Assembly (NCBI GenBank): GCA_028641055.1
Contig: CM054060.1
Span: 56,972,651 to 57,036,650 of the forward strand
Origin: Alopecurus myosuroides
Lineage: Eukaryota; Streptophyta; Magnoliopsida; Poales; Poaceae
Reading direction: 5' to 3'
DNA: 64,000 nucleotides
Both the position numbers and the translations under genes were made by a program. The notes under the pieces were generated by a model. That model saw only the letters and a list, made by a program, of their open reading frames with translations. It searched no databases and was not told the DNA's origin. Shown in pieces: positions 1 to 11,677 of this stretch (position 1 is the stretch's first letter; every line of letters starts with the position of its first letter).

Positions 1-1530
1 GCATACCATAGCTATGTGAATGCTCCCTTGTAGAAAAAAAATGCCATTGCCAAACATGAAAAAAAAATCCGGTAGACAGGCTGTTGGCAACTTGGCGTGA
101 TATACCTAGTGCTAACTGCAACACTCAATTTTTTTCAAAATTTAAATAATGTTACACCAAACAACTTACGAGTATCTATCTCCAAATTATTACCTATGTT
201 GTTTTATGTAGGCTGTGCATCATATATTTAAGAAAATCAACGTATTCGTCGTGTTCCTGTTATAGGTTCAGGAGATTGTTCGTCAGGTTCTCGAGTTACA
301 CGTATATAAACATGCTTCAGAAAATTTAGCATTTGATGCCATGGCAAAGAAAGAAGTGTGTCTGTACAAGAATCTTCTTTAGAAGAAGAGACAACCGTGT
401 GGCGTGCTTGCATTGGATCAGATGAAATCAAGGATACACATATGTTCATAGACACACCAACTGTTTCTTGTATCTATCTGTGATATCACAATGAAAGTAC
501 AATTTGTATGTACTGTGAATTGTTGGATTTGTTTAGCTTGAACAAAACATTAAGAAATTAGGTCCAACTCCAGCCTATTAAAACATGCTTTAAGTATAAG
601 GGAATTTTATTTATTATAAATTATTATATATGAGGCTTGGCATATGGCCATATGAATTTTAAGCGCGACTCTTATTCTACATTGATTCTACAATCCATGT
701 TGATTGATTGAAGCTGTTTTGATCCAATTATTAGATCTTATTTTCATTTGCACTTATCCATTAGTTTTCCTTTAATTTCATTACTTATTTGTTGGATTTC
801 ACATTTGAAGATCACTTGAAGACATTTAGAGTTCGGTATATCGAGTTAGTAATTCAAGTCACATGTGCATAAAGAATGGATGTACATCACACAATTCTAT
901 TGCAGTAAGCACATTGCATATGTGTTATACGTAATCATAATACATACATTAATTATTTTATTAGATGTTCATGCTCTAGAGTGGAAAGATTAAGCACACA
1001 ATGGAGCTTCTCATACAGGATTCCCCCGCGGAACAAATTAAATATACAAAAAGCATTCACATGGTGACGCTTTGAACAAAGAAATAACTCACTAAGTATC
1101 TCTATAGAAATACAATGGAATAGGATATTCCATATGAATTTTGGAGGAATACAAACATGAAGCCTGACCTTACGTTTATTGTCAGTGCATCTATAATACC
1201 TATGGTGTTTACCGTGGATTTAATTAATACTATTATATTTCCTCCATAACTTAGGTTATTGATAGCGTGGTTTCTATCATCATTTGTTAGTAGAAAATTA
1301 TGACGATGTTCTAGACACGGATACATTCTTTATCTACAACTTTGACCATTAAACTTTATACTCGTATGTTAGTACAAAATTATGAGGTTTTATGTTGTGA
1401 ATTTTTTTTCACAACAAATTTGGCAATAAATAGTTGCGTGTATGATAGTATTATGACTTGAAGATTCCTAGAGAAAAGAAAAAAATATATATTATAGGAC
1501 TTTAAGGCCCATCTAAGTAGATGTTACCTG
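1..1530. other. AT-rich intergenic DNA, no gene recognised
   Basis: I see only short open frames without family motifs in this stretch. The base composition is AT-rich and there is no convincing splice or promoter structure. It probably belongs to the Helitron-like or LINE debris that follows. Confidence 0.4.
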
Positions 1531-1556
1531 CGCATTTGCGCGGGCCACTGTGTTAG
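1490..1556 (+). mobile_element. Possible degenerate Helitron 3' terminus
   Basis: A short GC-rich palindrome (GCGC-ATTT-GCGC at about 1530-1541) lies 12 bases before a terminal TTAG followed by TTTT. Plant Helitrons end in a short hairpin about 10 bases upstream of CTRR and insert before T. The last four bases are TTAG rather than CTAG, so one terminal base would have changed. The 5' end (TC) could not be placed and no Rep/helicase gene is present. Chance is a real alternative. Confidence 0.3.
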
Positions 1557-1599
1557 TTTTATGTTAAAAAAGGAAAGCTGTACAAACAGACCAAACGGT

Positions 1600-2690
1600 C
1601 CAAAAGAGTTACAAATTATGGAGGGAGAAGATGGAAGAAAATAGCCATGAACCTAAACAAATCTAGAAACCATTCAACAAGTGGTTGAACAAAAGAAGCT
1701 TTAATTTTATGCAGCATCAAGTCATTCTGAAATGTCACTTTCCATCTCTCAAAAGAGCACGACTGATTCTGGAAAATGATACCATTACGCTCCTTCCAAA
1801 TATTCCAAACACAACAAGCAAAAACTTCCATGAAGTAGGGTCCTGAAAAAGCTCTCATGGCTGAATCAAAACGCCCATCCAGAGGAAGAGGTGAATCCCA
1901 CGAAATATCCAAAAAGTTCCAACATCGTCTAGTGAAGGGCCAGCAGGAAAAAAAGATGGTCTCAAGTTTCCAGGCAACCAACATCACATAAAACACATTC
2001 AGATCCAGAGTCTAGATTCTCATTCTTTCTTAGCATCAAGTCTTATTGATTCGATCATTTAGGAGAAGCCAAACACAAACTTTAAGTTTTGAGAGAGCTT
2101 TTGATTTCCATATGCCAGCAATAGATTTATCACATATAACTTGGGAAAACAGGAAATTGTGAAATTTGGATGGGGTATAATTCGAGCTCCCCCACACAAA
2201 AACACGCTGACCAGACACACATACTTTAGAGGATCATCTGAAATAATTTCCATTAGTTGCTGCAATTCTTGATAAGCTTGAACCGAAAGTGAAGATCAAA
2301 AGTAGTGCCCGGATCAGATTCTAGGGTCATAGCTGATACTGAGATATACTCATTTGCAGCGAAGGAAAAGAGTCGAGGAAACTTATAACAAAGAAGGTCT
2401 CCAATAGCTCAATTGTTTTTTTCCAAAAAAGAGTTGTAGTGCTACAGCCAACATTAGAACGAGAAATACTCTGATACTCATCTACGAGGCTAAATATCGA
2501 TGCTACGCCACCATAAGGAGCCTTTTTTAGAGTTAGCATGGGGAACACCGTCACCATAGAGCGTCCAAACCAATTGAACCCAAGGTACATCTGATTTCAT
2601 ATAAAGTTTATGAAGCTGCTTGACGAGAAGGACTTTATTTTGAAGTTCTAAGTTTTAAATACCAAGCCCTCCATGTTGCGTAGGTCCGCG
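1600..2690 (-). pseudogene. Decayed LINE (non-LTR retrotransposon), 3' part of ORF2
   Basis: Three overlapping minus-strand frames carry typical plant LINE ORF2 C-terminal sequence, separated by frameshifts and stops. In order of translation, the piece near 2690-2330 has the GGLGI and TLFWK signatures that follow the reverse transcriptase. The piece near 2265-2036 has the zf-RVT pattern (IWKSKALSKLKVCVWLLL). The piece near 1996-1616 carries VWNIWKERNG, near the LINE C-terminus. The endonuclease and catalytic reverse-transcriptase part is missing, as expected of a 5'-truncated copy. The upstream break is at about 2690, where composition becomes GC-rich. Confidence 0.75.
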
Positions 2691-3470
2691 GACGCTGCTA
2701 AAGAGGACGGTGCACGCCTATCCTCCTTAGCTCAAAGGCAATGCCTACGTGATTGCAGCCAATTGACTAAGCCGGTTGCGGAACACCGATAGTTGGCACA
2801 TCAGGTAGGGGCTTTGCCCCGCCCCGGCGAACATATTCGTTTATGAAGTTTCGAGTTCACAGCTGAGCTGCAACTCCTCGACATCACGCCTTTGCCACCT
2901 CCGTCGCCCGCCGGCACAAGCTTCGCGTAACAGGCCATGACGCGCCTGTTTAAGGTTAGTAGCAGCCATGGCCAACCTTCAGCATCTACCCCGTAAAGAC
3001 CAGCGGGACAAAACTGCACGGGGGCAAGTCAAGGTCGGCATGCTGCCGCGCTCACGCATAGGATTTCCGAATCCGCCACACTTCCCATAACGCTCCTAGC
3101 GGACGGGGCGCTGGTAGTCTCTCGCCTCTTCTGGCAGGGAGTAATGCCTCTAAACTCTCCGACTCCTCTGATGGGCTTGCAACGGCCGACGCTATGATCC
3201 ACTGCTTCCGGCATCGACGTTACAAGACCCGTGATGGCACGACAACAACCAGCCCCACACCCACCCTCAGAGAGTCAGACACCTCCACCAAAGTCTCTGG
3301 GGGCGACCCGAGCAAATGATGTTGATGCAGCTAGTTAACGACCACCACATCCACGCACAGGCTCATTCCACATCCGAGGACAACATCATCGTCACCTTCC
3401 TAAAGGGCATCCAAGACAGCCCTATGCCATGAGGTCACCTATCTTTTCAGGTGATCATATGGCTCGTTCA
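2691..3470. other. GC-rich decayed sequence, possibly a retrotransposon leader or gag remnant
   Basis: This stretch is GC-rich and broken by stops in every frame. On the plus strand it contains a segment (about 2790-2830) reminiscent of the primer-binding and leader region of a Gypsy element, followed by Pro/Ser/Arg-rich coding-like sequence to about 3460. No domain is recognisable, so the identity is a weak inference from composition and position beside the LINE. Confidence 0.25.
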
Positions 3471-3799
3471 ATTTAACTTATTACTCGCATATCTAGTACA
3501 AGAAGTCAACAACTAGTCCAAACTAAGTTGTCAAAATTTTCAATTTGAAATAGCAATAGAAACCTTGAGACGAACCTAACGGAGGCTGGAGCATCATAAA
3601 AAACATTATGATGTCGTTGAATCATATATAGATGGTTATGGTTTGTCAATTCATCAAGGATGAAAAAAAAAGCCCTACGGTTCCCAAGATAATCCTTGAG
3701 TAGTAGTGAATCTAAAAAGTATTATTTTATCCACCCGTAGAAAAATTCTTATTTCTTTCAACGTCTCAATGTAGCACAAGAACCAGAAGAAGATCGAAT

Positions 3800-6700
3800 T
3801 CAGCTCGTGAACAATTTGTCACTGAGTTCCTGACGGTACACGTCGATGAGACCTGGGTCGTCCGCTGTATGTAGCTTTCCCTTTAGTATCTTCCTATAGT
3901 TGGCGTCTTTGTCTTCCAAAGTTGTCTTCAGCTGAACCTGGCAAATAAAAAACACTCAAAGATTATCAAAACGGAAAGTGCGTACAAATGGGAAATAGTT
4001 GGCTATTTTTCATTTCAAGATGGGACCATTATTGAATTGTATGCACTAGTCAGTTCACCCAAAAGTCTGAACCGATGGATAAATACTCGCCATAAATTTC
4101 AGCACTCTCCCATGTCTGGTCTTAGTTAGGCCTTAGACACGGGATCAGTGAAAGGCCGCAAGTGTGTTGGTTAGGTCATCTGTTCATATCCATATGAATA
4201 TCAAGCATGTGATGAGATTATTGTGGCAAAGCGGAGCACGCCCTCCATCTCCTTTCACGGTGTCGGATGTACATGTCAAGCTGGACATTTCTTTGTCCAT
4301 TCAAGTGGCACATTTCTATCAATTTTAGCAACTCAAATGACTTAGATTGAACTATTTATCTTAGTATTTGTAAATCTGAAAAAAAAGAGTGTTTATATAT
4401 AATTTTTGAAAATTATCTTATTCCCTATCATCCTTTTAAACAGTTTTACCTACATTATAACCTTACTGCAGAGACAACCTACCGAATAAAATATTGAAGC
4501 TATATGTATCTAAACTTGCACAATTTTATAGCGAAAATTTAGACTAAATGATATCCAATTTTATGTGTGATTGACATTTACGAGAATTTCTAGTTGAAGA
4601 GGCCAGGTTATCTCTCTCATTTTCGATTATATTTGTAGAATTTCAAGCAACTAAGAATAAACAAAAGTATGGCAAAACCAGAAAAGGAGATTGTCTATAT
4701 GTAAGCTTCACAAAATTATCATGCTGCTCATCATATTTAATAACCATTTGAATCTACATTCAGCCGATCTCATTATAGCCTACCAGATGGCAGGAGGACT
4801 TGTAATATATGTTTTATTTTTATTTTTTGAAATTTGTAATATACGTCTTGAATGATTGTCTAGACTCTAGAGTGATCAAGCAACTCCTAGGAGTCGCTTG
4901 TTTCTGTCTAGGTACCGGTATTTTTTCTTTCTTTTTTTGAGGTGCCGCAGATACCGTATAGGACTTCAAATACTGTTGTTGTGTTATCGACAGAATCCGA
5001 CTCCATATGGAGGCACTCGAAGAAAAAAAAAAAGATAACCTACCATATTTGAAGTTCTATATATCTAAACTTGCAGAATTCCCTCCTTTTCGATGAAAAT
5101 TCAGTCAACAAAAGATAAAAGCACATAAGGCATAACGTACCTGTCTGTGGAACAATTCAAATTCTTCAGAGCTCAACGAGCCATCGCAGTTTGCGTCCAG
5201 AAGATCCATGAGCTCCTTTGCATCCCTGCCCTCTGCACCAAGATCCTCCATCAGCTCAATGAGCTCATCAATGCTGATCCTCCCGTCCCTGTCCCCATCA
5301 AGCTGTCGAAAAGCTTGGTTCTTGCGGTCGCCTCCTCCTCCTCCTTGATCGCTACCAGCAGCAGCTGGTTGGTCGCGCATGTGCAGAGCCGCCAAGTCTG
5401 CTGCAGCTAGCATGATGTCCTTGAGTCTTTTAGCCTGCAGAGCACATCATCATCATCCAAAGATTGTCAGGCCAATCCATGCTTACTATTACTACTATAT
5501 ATTATTAGTAATTCGCGTGTAATTAATTAGTATATCCAAACCTCTGCTGGATCTGTAAGGCCGGCTTTGTAGAGGGAGTGAGATGCATCCCCGCGTTCAG
5601 CGAACCTGTGCATCTCGTCGGTGCGTATCTGTATCTCCATCAGCGGCCTCATCTTCTTCGCCCCAGGTTCGGTGACGTCGATCGCCACGTGGAGGCTCCG
5701 GTACCCATTTTTCTTGGGCCGAGCGATATAGTCCTTGGTCCGAGCATCCACCTCGTTCCACATGGCCCGGACGATCTCGTGCGTCCTGCGACAAGCCCTC
5801 TCCTGCGACGCCGCGCCACCGTCGACGACGTCCAGTATCACGCGAAGGCCGAGTATGTCGTTCACATCCTCCGGCCTCCTGCCGTCCTTCACCAGCTTCT
5901 TCATGGTGCTGAAACGGCTCTTGTACCGCCCTTGCACCGACACGCCGCGCAGCACGGTCGGGATGCTCAGCTCGGCGTCGGCCTCGAGCGCCCGGAGCAG
6001 CTGCTCCCTGTAGGCGTCTATCAGGATCACGCTGTCGGCTTCCTGGCTGCTGAGCCACTGGTCGACCTGCTCGTACGCCTGGGGAAACAGGTGCCGGAAC
6101 GAGAGATCCTCCAGCTCCAGCGAGATGCTGCCCGCCCCGACGGCGTGCGCGAGCGGGGCGTATATCTTCATCACCTCCAGGGCCTTCACCCTCTGCTGGT
6201 GCCGGGGGAGGTACTCCTCGAGGCGCCTCATCATGTCCAGCTTCACGGCGAGCTCCAGGATCACTGCCCGGATGTCGTAGCTGGAGAGGACGAGCTTCCG
6301 CAATGCGCCCGCCCGCTCGTCGTCCAGTAGGTCCACCTCTGTAGGAGCGTGCTCGAGCCGTAGGCTCTCGCGCAGCAGCTGCGCTGTGCCCGCGCTGATC
6401 TCGGCTACTATGTCTGTCATGCTGACGGCTCCTGCGTCCAGGGCCTGCCTCAGGATGCCGGCTGATATGATTTCGGCGTCCATCTGCTCGGACAGAAAAC
6501 CAGAAGACCGATCATGCATGTGCGTCACCGTGTACCGATCGAAGAGATGGCGCAAGGGGCGGTGGTAGTAGTACCTGTAGGTCGGCGAGGGAGGCGGCGA
6601 CGGCGAGTGCCTGGCCGCGCTGGCTGAGGGCTGGCAGGGCCAGCTTGAGCGCGCGAAAGAGCGCGCGCGATGACGAGGACGTCGCGAGCCCCTCCCCCAT

Positions 6701-6835
6701 CCGCTCCGACAGCTGGTTGAACACGCCTAGAAGCTCCGCCACCAGCTGACCGCCGCTGGCCTCCCGAGTGAGGTGGGGTTCGCCAGGCGCGGCCGCACCG
6801 GAGACATCGACACCGCCCATCACAGACTTGTCCAT
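3800..6835 (-). CDS. CRSH: Calcium-activated RelA/SpoT homologue (CRSH), plastid (p)ppGpp synthetase
   Basis: Four exons (6835-6575, 6483-5542, 5434-5141, 3937-3800), all phase 0 with GT-AG junctions, give 544 residues. CRSH proteins make ppGpp/pppGpp in chloroplasts in response to Ca2+. Residues 88-220 form a degenerate HD-like region without an obvious HDxxED hydrolase motif. The RelA/SpoT synthetase domain lies at about 265-370 (RYKSR, ARPKKNGYRSLH, PLMEIQIRT). Two canonical EF-hand loops lie at 447-458 (DGDRDGRISIDE) and 481-492 (DANCDGSLSSEE). Similarity to Arabidopsis CRSH, judged from memory, continues to the end. The first ATG gives only ~30 residues before the conserved region, shorter than the usual transit peptide, although the frame stays open without ATG for ~66 bases upstream. 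Intron 3 (1.2 kb) holds nothing recognisable. Family assignment is firm; the exact start is less so. Confidence 0.93.
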
Positions 6836-7285
6836 CACCTCGACCGCCGGCGCTCGCGATGGTTTGCTGTCGGCAACGATCTGGAAATCCTCTCCTGTCT
6901 ATGCCTTCTCGAGCTCTGTTCCTCTGTGGTGATGCCTCCGCGTGTTTATGTAAGCACAGCCTGGCCTGGCCTGCACGGGAGGGGAGATCATGTACAGTAG
7001 AGGAGAATCGACCGAATCGACTAGAAAAATAGATTGTGCAGATCGCTAAACGTGTGAATTAATACACTGCTCTGGACGCGTGCTTCGCTTGGTTGGTGTG
7101 CCTTTGTTTATTTCGTTTCTTCTCTGCTCGCGCTGCTCGTGGAGTTCAATACAAACGCACGCGATGCTCCTCTGGAGTTTAATACGAACCGTGACTTGTA
7201 GTGATTATCTAAAATCAGCAACAACAACCTCCCGCTGAAGCGCTTATGACCTTCGCGATGAGAAATGCTACATTTGCACGCATAA
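6836..7285 (-). promoter_or_regulatory. Presumed CRSH 5' leader and proximal promoter
   Basis: This is the sequence immediately upstream of the CRSH start on the minus strand. A weak TATA-like CATAAA reads on the minus strand at 6945-6950, about 110 bases before the ATG. An in-frame stop (TAG) about 66 bases upstream of the ATG limits N-terminal extension within this exon. No other element is clear. Confidence 0.35.
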
Positions 7286-7293
7286 TGGACAAT

Positions 7294-7494
7294 CAGGGAC
7301 GGAACCAGGATGAAATTATAAGAGGGACCAACTGCATATGAAATACTCACCATGGGACCATATAGGTAAATTTGGACAAATTTATGGATCAAATCTACAA
7401 ATTAATAAGGGGTATTTTGCAAAAAAATCACCATGGGGGGAGCCATGGCCCCAGCTCGCACCACCCCCCCCCCACCGCCCCGTTTCCGTCCCTG
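7294..7494. mobile_element. 201-bp hAT-type MITE with 8-bp target duplication
   Basis: The element starts CAGGGACGGAACC and ends with the inverted counterpart (GTTTCCGTCCCTG), a 13-bp terminal inverted repeat with one mismatch. It is flanked by exact 8-bp direct repeats TGGACAAT at 7286-7293 and 7495-7502. An 8-bp duplication with CAGGG-type ends is the hAT signature. It has no coding capacity. It sits about 460 bases upstream of the CRSH start. Confidence 0.85.
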
Positions 7495-7502
7495 TGGACA
7501 AT

Positions 7503-8010
7503 GCCACTTGAAAAGAAGACGGAAACGGTGATTTGCATTCCCCCCCTTCTTTTCTAGTAAGAGATAACAATTATCTAACCACATATTTAGAAAATCTGGT
7601 TATTAAAAAAATCGGTAAGAAATATCCATTGTACATCACATTTTATTGTCATATGCAGATCACTTGGCAAGAAGCATCGTGGGCGTAATGACTAATGAGA
7701 CTGTAAGAAACCAATGCGTCCATGATCAGAAAATTTTGATCATCTCACAGAACACAAACTCATCTTAGAGACAAGATTAGGAACTCTTGTTTGTTTATAT
7801 CTTCACACCAGCGGAAAGAATTTTCTTTGAAAAATCACTTTTCAAGTGCTATAACGGTTGTAGCATGGTAACATAAACTTAATTCTGATATTGGAGATAG
7901 AATAATAACATAATATTATTGTCTCTAGATCATACCTCCAATACATACCGCACACACACTCCTGAAGACGATGTTGACACCGAGGTTGCCCGACACCATC
8001 CTCATCATCA
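7503..8010. other. Unassigned intergenic sequence
   Basis: AT-rich sequence between the MITE and the retrotransposon cluster. It has the flavour of an old LTR fragment, but I found no termini, primer site or coding motif. Confidence 0.3.
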
Positions 8011-8089
8011 CACCACCGAGGGTGACTCCGTCATCGCACCACCGAGGACGACTCCATCATCACCCCACTCGAGGGCAACTCTGTCATCA
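8011..8089. repeat. Short degenerate minisatellite, 26-bp unit x3
   Basis: Three consecutive copies of a unit beginning CACCACCGAGG and ending GTCATC or ATCATC occupy 8011-8036, 8037-8062 and 8063-8089. The third copy has diverged and gained one base. The array abuts the broken end of gag copy A at about 8098 and may mark the rearrangement breakpoint. Confidence 0.7.
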
Positions 8090-8097
8090 CACAAAAC

Positions 8098-9819
8098 TTT
8101 TTAGGCATAACAGAGATACTAGCACCAAGATCACACAAAGAATTGCAATCAAAATCATTTACTTTTCTCTTAATAATGTGTTCCCAACCATCATCTAATT
8201 TCCTAGGGATAGATGTTTCAAGTTTCAGCTTTTCCTCTCTAACTTTCATGAGGGCATTGGTAATATGTTTAGTAAAGGCCATATTTATGGCACTAGCATT
8301 GGGACTTCTAGCAAGATTTTGTAGGAACATAATAACTTCAGATATATTGCAATCATCAAAATCAAAATTATTATCATCAAAAGTAATGGGACCATTATCT
8401 CCCATATCTCTAAAAATTTCAGCACTTTTATCAGAAGCAATTTCAACAATTTGAGGCAATTTAGCACGTTTCACCGAAGGGGTGGAGACTTTGTTAACAC
8501 CAACTACTTTACCGTTGATAGTAGGAGGTTTACTAGCACTTGGAGCTTCAGTTTTACTAGTGGTGGTGATAGTGCAAACTTTAACAATATTATTCTTTCT
8601 AGCCAATTCATCTTCTCTTTCCCACCTAGCACGTAATTCAGCCATCAACCTAACATTTTCATCAATTCGAACTTGGATGGCATTCGAAGTTTTACTTTCT
8701 TTAACATCATGTGGCAAAACCTTTAGTTTTAGAAAATCAACATCAATAGCTAGGCTATCTACTATAGAGGCAAGAACATCTATTTTACCAAGCTTTTCCT
8801 CAATAGATTTTATTAAAAGCAGCTTGTGTGCTAATAAATTCTCTAAGCATGTTTTCAAGATCAGAGGTAGAGCTTTTATCATTATTGTAGGAATTTCCAT
8901 AAGAATTACCATAACCATTATTAGGAGGATAGGGCTTATAATTGTTTCCACCAAAATTATTTCTATAAGCATTGTTGTTAAAATTATTATTTCTAATAAA
9001 GTTCACATCAACATGCTCTTTTTGAGAAACCAAAGAGGCTAAAGGAACATTATTTGTATCGACTTGAGCTTTACCATTAACAAGCATAGACATAATAGCA
9101 TCAAGCCTTTCACTCAAAGAGGAGGTTTCCTCAACAGAATTTACCTTCTTACGTTATGGAGCTCTCTCAGTGTGCCACTCTGAATAATTTATCATCATAT
9201 CATCAAGAAGATTTGTTGCATTTCCCAAAGTGATGGACATAAAGGTACCTCCAACAGCTGAATCCAATAGGTTCCTTGAGGAGAAATTCAGTCCTGCATA
9301 AAAGGTTTGTATAATCATCCAAGTAGTCAGTCCATGAGTGGGACAATTCTTCACCATAGTTTTCATTCTTTCCCAAGCTTTAGCAACATATTCATTATCA
9401 AATTTTTTAAAATTCATTATGTCACTTCTCAGGGATATAATCTTAGCAGCAGGATAATATTTTCCAATGAAAGCATCTTTACACTCAGTCCATGAATCAA
9501 TACTATTTCTAGGCAAAGATAGCAACCATTCTTTAGCTCTTCCTCTCAAAGAGAAAGGAAATAATTTCAGTTTAATAATATCTCCATCCACATCTTTATA
9601 TTTTTGCATCTCACATAGTTCAATAAAATTATTAAGGTGAGCAGCAGCATCATCGGTACTAACACCAGAAAATTTCTCTTTCATAACAAGATTTAATAAA
9701 GCAGGTTTAATTTCATAGAAAGCGGCAGGAGGAGCAGGTGGAGCAATAGGTGTGCAAATAAAAGGATTGTTGTTTGTGCTAGTGAAGTCACACAACTTAG
9801 TATTCTGAGAGGAACTCAT
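8098..9819 (-). pseudogene. Gypsy gag, copy A (truncated, with internal stop)
   Basis: The frame opens with MSSSQNTKLCDFTS at 9819 and carries the retrotransposon gag fold region (FPFSLRGRAKEWLLSLP, then MVKNCPTHGL and FYAGLNFSSRNLLDSA). An Asn/Tyr/Gly-rich stretch and a Lys/Pro-rich tail follow. A CAA-to-TAA change after HTERAP stops the frame near 9154, and a further frameshift lies near 8815. Homology to copy B ends at about 8098, before the protease. It lies directly downstream of LTR A and its primer site in the minus orientation. Function, if intact, would be the virus-like particle coat of the retrotransposon. Confidence 0.85.
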
Positions 9820-9981
9820 TTTAGCAAAATAAAAGTAAGCAAATAAATAACAACTATAAAGTAAACTATTTTTTTGTGTTTTTAATATAAAGAAGTCAAA
9901 CAAGACAAAAATAAAAACAAGACAATAAACAAAATAAAGAGGTTGAGAGTGAGAGACTCCCCTTGCCAGAAGACTTCTTTC

Positions 9982-10083
9982 TCCACAGCAACGGCGCCAT
10001 GAATTCTTTGCTACGCCTTGATGATGCATTGACGGGGAGACTTCTTGATGATGATGAATTTTAAGTCCCCAGCAACGGTGCCA
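9982..10083 (-). other. Two primer-binding-site-like segments downstream of LTR A
   Basis: Segments at 10066-10083 and 9982-9999 match, with one or two changes, the complement of the plant tRNA-Asp 3' end (consensus TGGCGCCGTTGCCGGGGA on the minus strand). The first lies 10 bases from the LTR end, the normal primer position; the second lies ~84 bases further in. The same pair occurs in copies B and C. Confidence 0.6.
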
Positions 10084-10093
10084 GAAATTTCCT

Positions 10094-11677
10094 TGATGCT
10101 ACGTGTTGGGAATCCCAAGAGGAGCGTGTGATGAGTGCAGCGGTAGGAATTTCCCTCAGGTAAGAACCAATGTTATCAATCCAGTAGGATAAAGAGGATC
10201 TTTGGAAGGTTGATGCAACTAACGGTGGTGATGGCGCCTCACCGGTGTCAGCAACAACGCGGAACCTGCACACAACACAAACAAAATACTTTGTCCCAAC
10301 GGTACAGTGAGATTGTCAATCTCACCGGTCTTGCTGAAACAAAGATTGGACGTATAGTGTGGAAAATGATGTATGCTTAATGCTTGCAGTAAGTAAAGAA
10401 AGCATGAAATTGTAGTGGTTTGTTTAACAGTGTAAGAAAATAGACCGGGGTTCATAGGTTCACTAGTGGTGTCTCTCCATAAAAGATAGCATGTCGGGTG
10501 CACAAATTACAGCTAGGCAATTTACAAATAAAGGTTGCACCGTAGTGCACATTCATGACATGATGACTACTATGATATTTAGTGCGGGCATTACAACAAA
10601 ATACATAGACCGTAATCCAACTGCATCTATGACTAATAATCCACCCTCAGATTATCATCCGAACCCCCTTAGGTATTAAGTTGCAAGCAACAGATAATTG
10701 CATTAAACAATGTGTGTAATGTAAGCAATGATTGTGCACGCAGACACTCAGACCATTGTTTTCTCCCTAGTGGCAACAACACATCCTCCCTGTCACGTTT
10801 CTGTCACTCGCGCACACGCGAAAAGGAGGCATGAACCCAACTATCAAGCATAAATACTCCCTCTTGGAGTCACTAGCAACTACTTGGCCAGAGCAACCAC
10901 TAGCAACGGAAAGCTTGCAACATCACAAATAACATATGCAATAAAGACTATAATCAACTTGGCATAAGTTCAATATTCATCGGATCCTAGCAAACACATC
11001 ACATAGAATTACATAAGATCAATCTCGATCATGTTAGGCAGCTCACGAGATCTAAACATTGAGGCATAGGAGGAGAAGACAACCATCTAGCCACTGCTAT
11101 GGACCCGTAGTTCAAGGATGAACTACTCACGCATCACTCCGGAGGCATACATGGTGATGTAGAGACCTCCGGTGATGTTCTCCTCTCCGGCAGGGTGCCG
11201 GGAGACAACTTCAGAACCCCCCTGATCTAGGATTGACAACGACGGCGGCTGTGGAACTTTTCGGGGATATTTGATCAGGTGTTTAGGGTTTTCCATCCGG
11301 GGGAATAAATAGGCGAAAGAGCAAAGGCGGTGGAGCCCTGGGGGCCCCACACCACCCCCTGGCGCGGCCAAGGGGGGCGCGCCACCCCATGGTGTGGGCC
11401 CCCATGTGCCCCTCTTCGACTCCTCTTCGGTCTTATGGATGCTTCAGGGGAAAATAAGACTTCCGGGCTTCGAATTTTCCAATTCCGAGAACATTTCCAG
11501 AACATCTTTTCTGAAACTAAAAACAGAAGAAAACAACGAACTGGCTCTATGGCATCTTGTCAATAGGTTAGTCCGGAAAATCGATAAAAATAACATAAAG
11601 AAGGGAGAAAACATGTAGCAATTGGCATAATATTATCATGGAGTATCAGAAATTCCAGATATGTTTGAGACGTATCA
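10094..11677 (-). repeat. LTR A (3' LTR of element B, shared with gag copy A)
   Basis: On the minus strand it starts TGATACGTCTC at 11677 and ends ACGTAGCATCA at 10094, giving TG...CA ends and 1,584 bp. It aligns end to end with LTRs B and C. The purine tract lies on its upstream side and the primer site on its downstream side. Confidence 0.85.

Noticed and set aside
5578..6330. Long plus-strand open frame of 250 codons
   Set aside because: It is the antisense shadow of CRSH exon 2; its His/Leu/Pro-rich sequence has no motif and GC-rich coding DNA often leaves such frames open.
8011..8089. CRISPR-like array
   Set aside because: Repeats are contiguous without spacers and the genome is a plant nuclear one.
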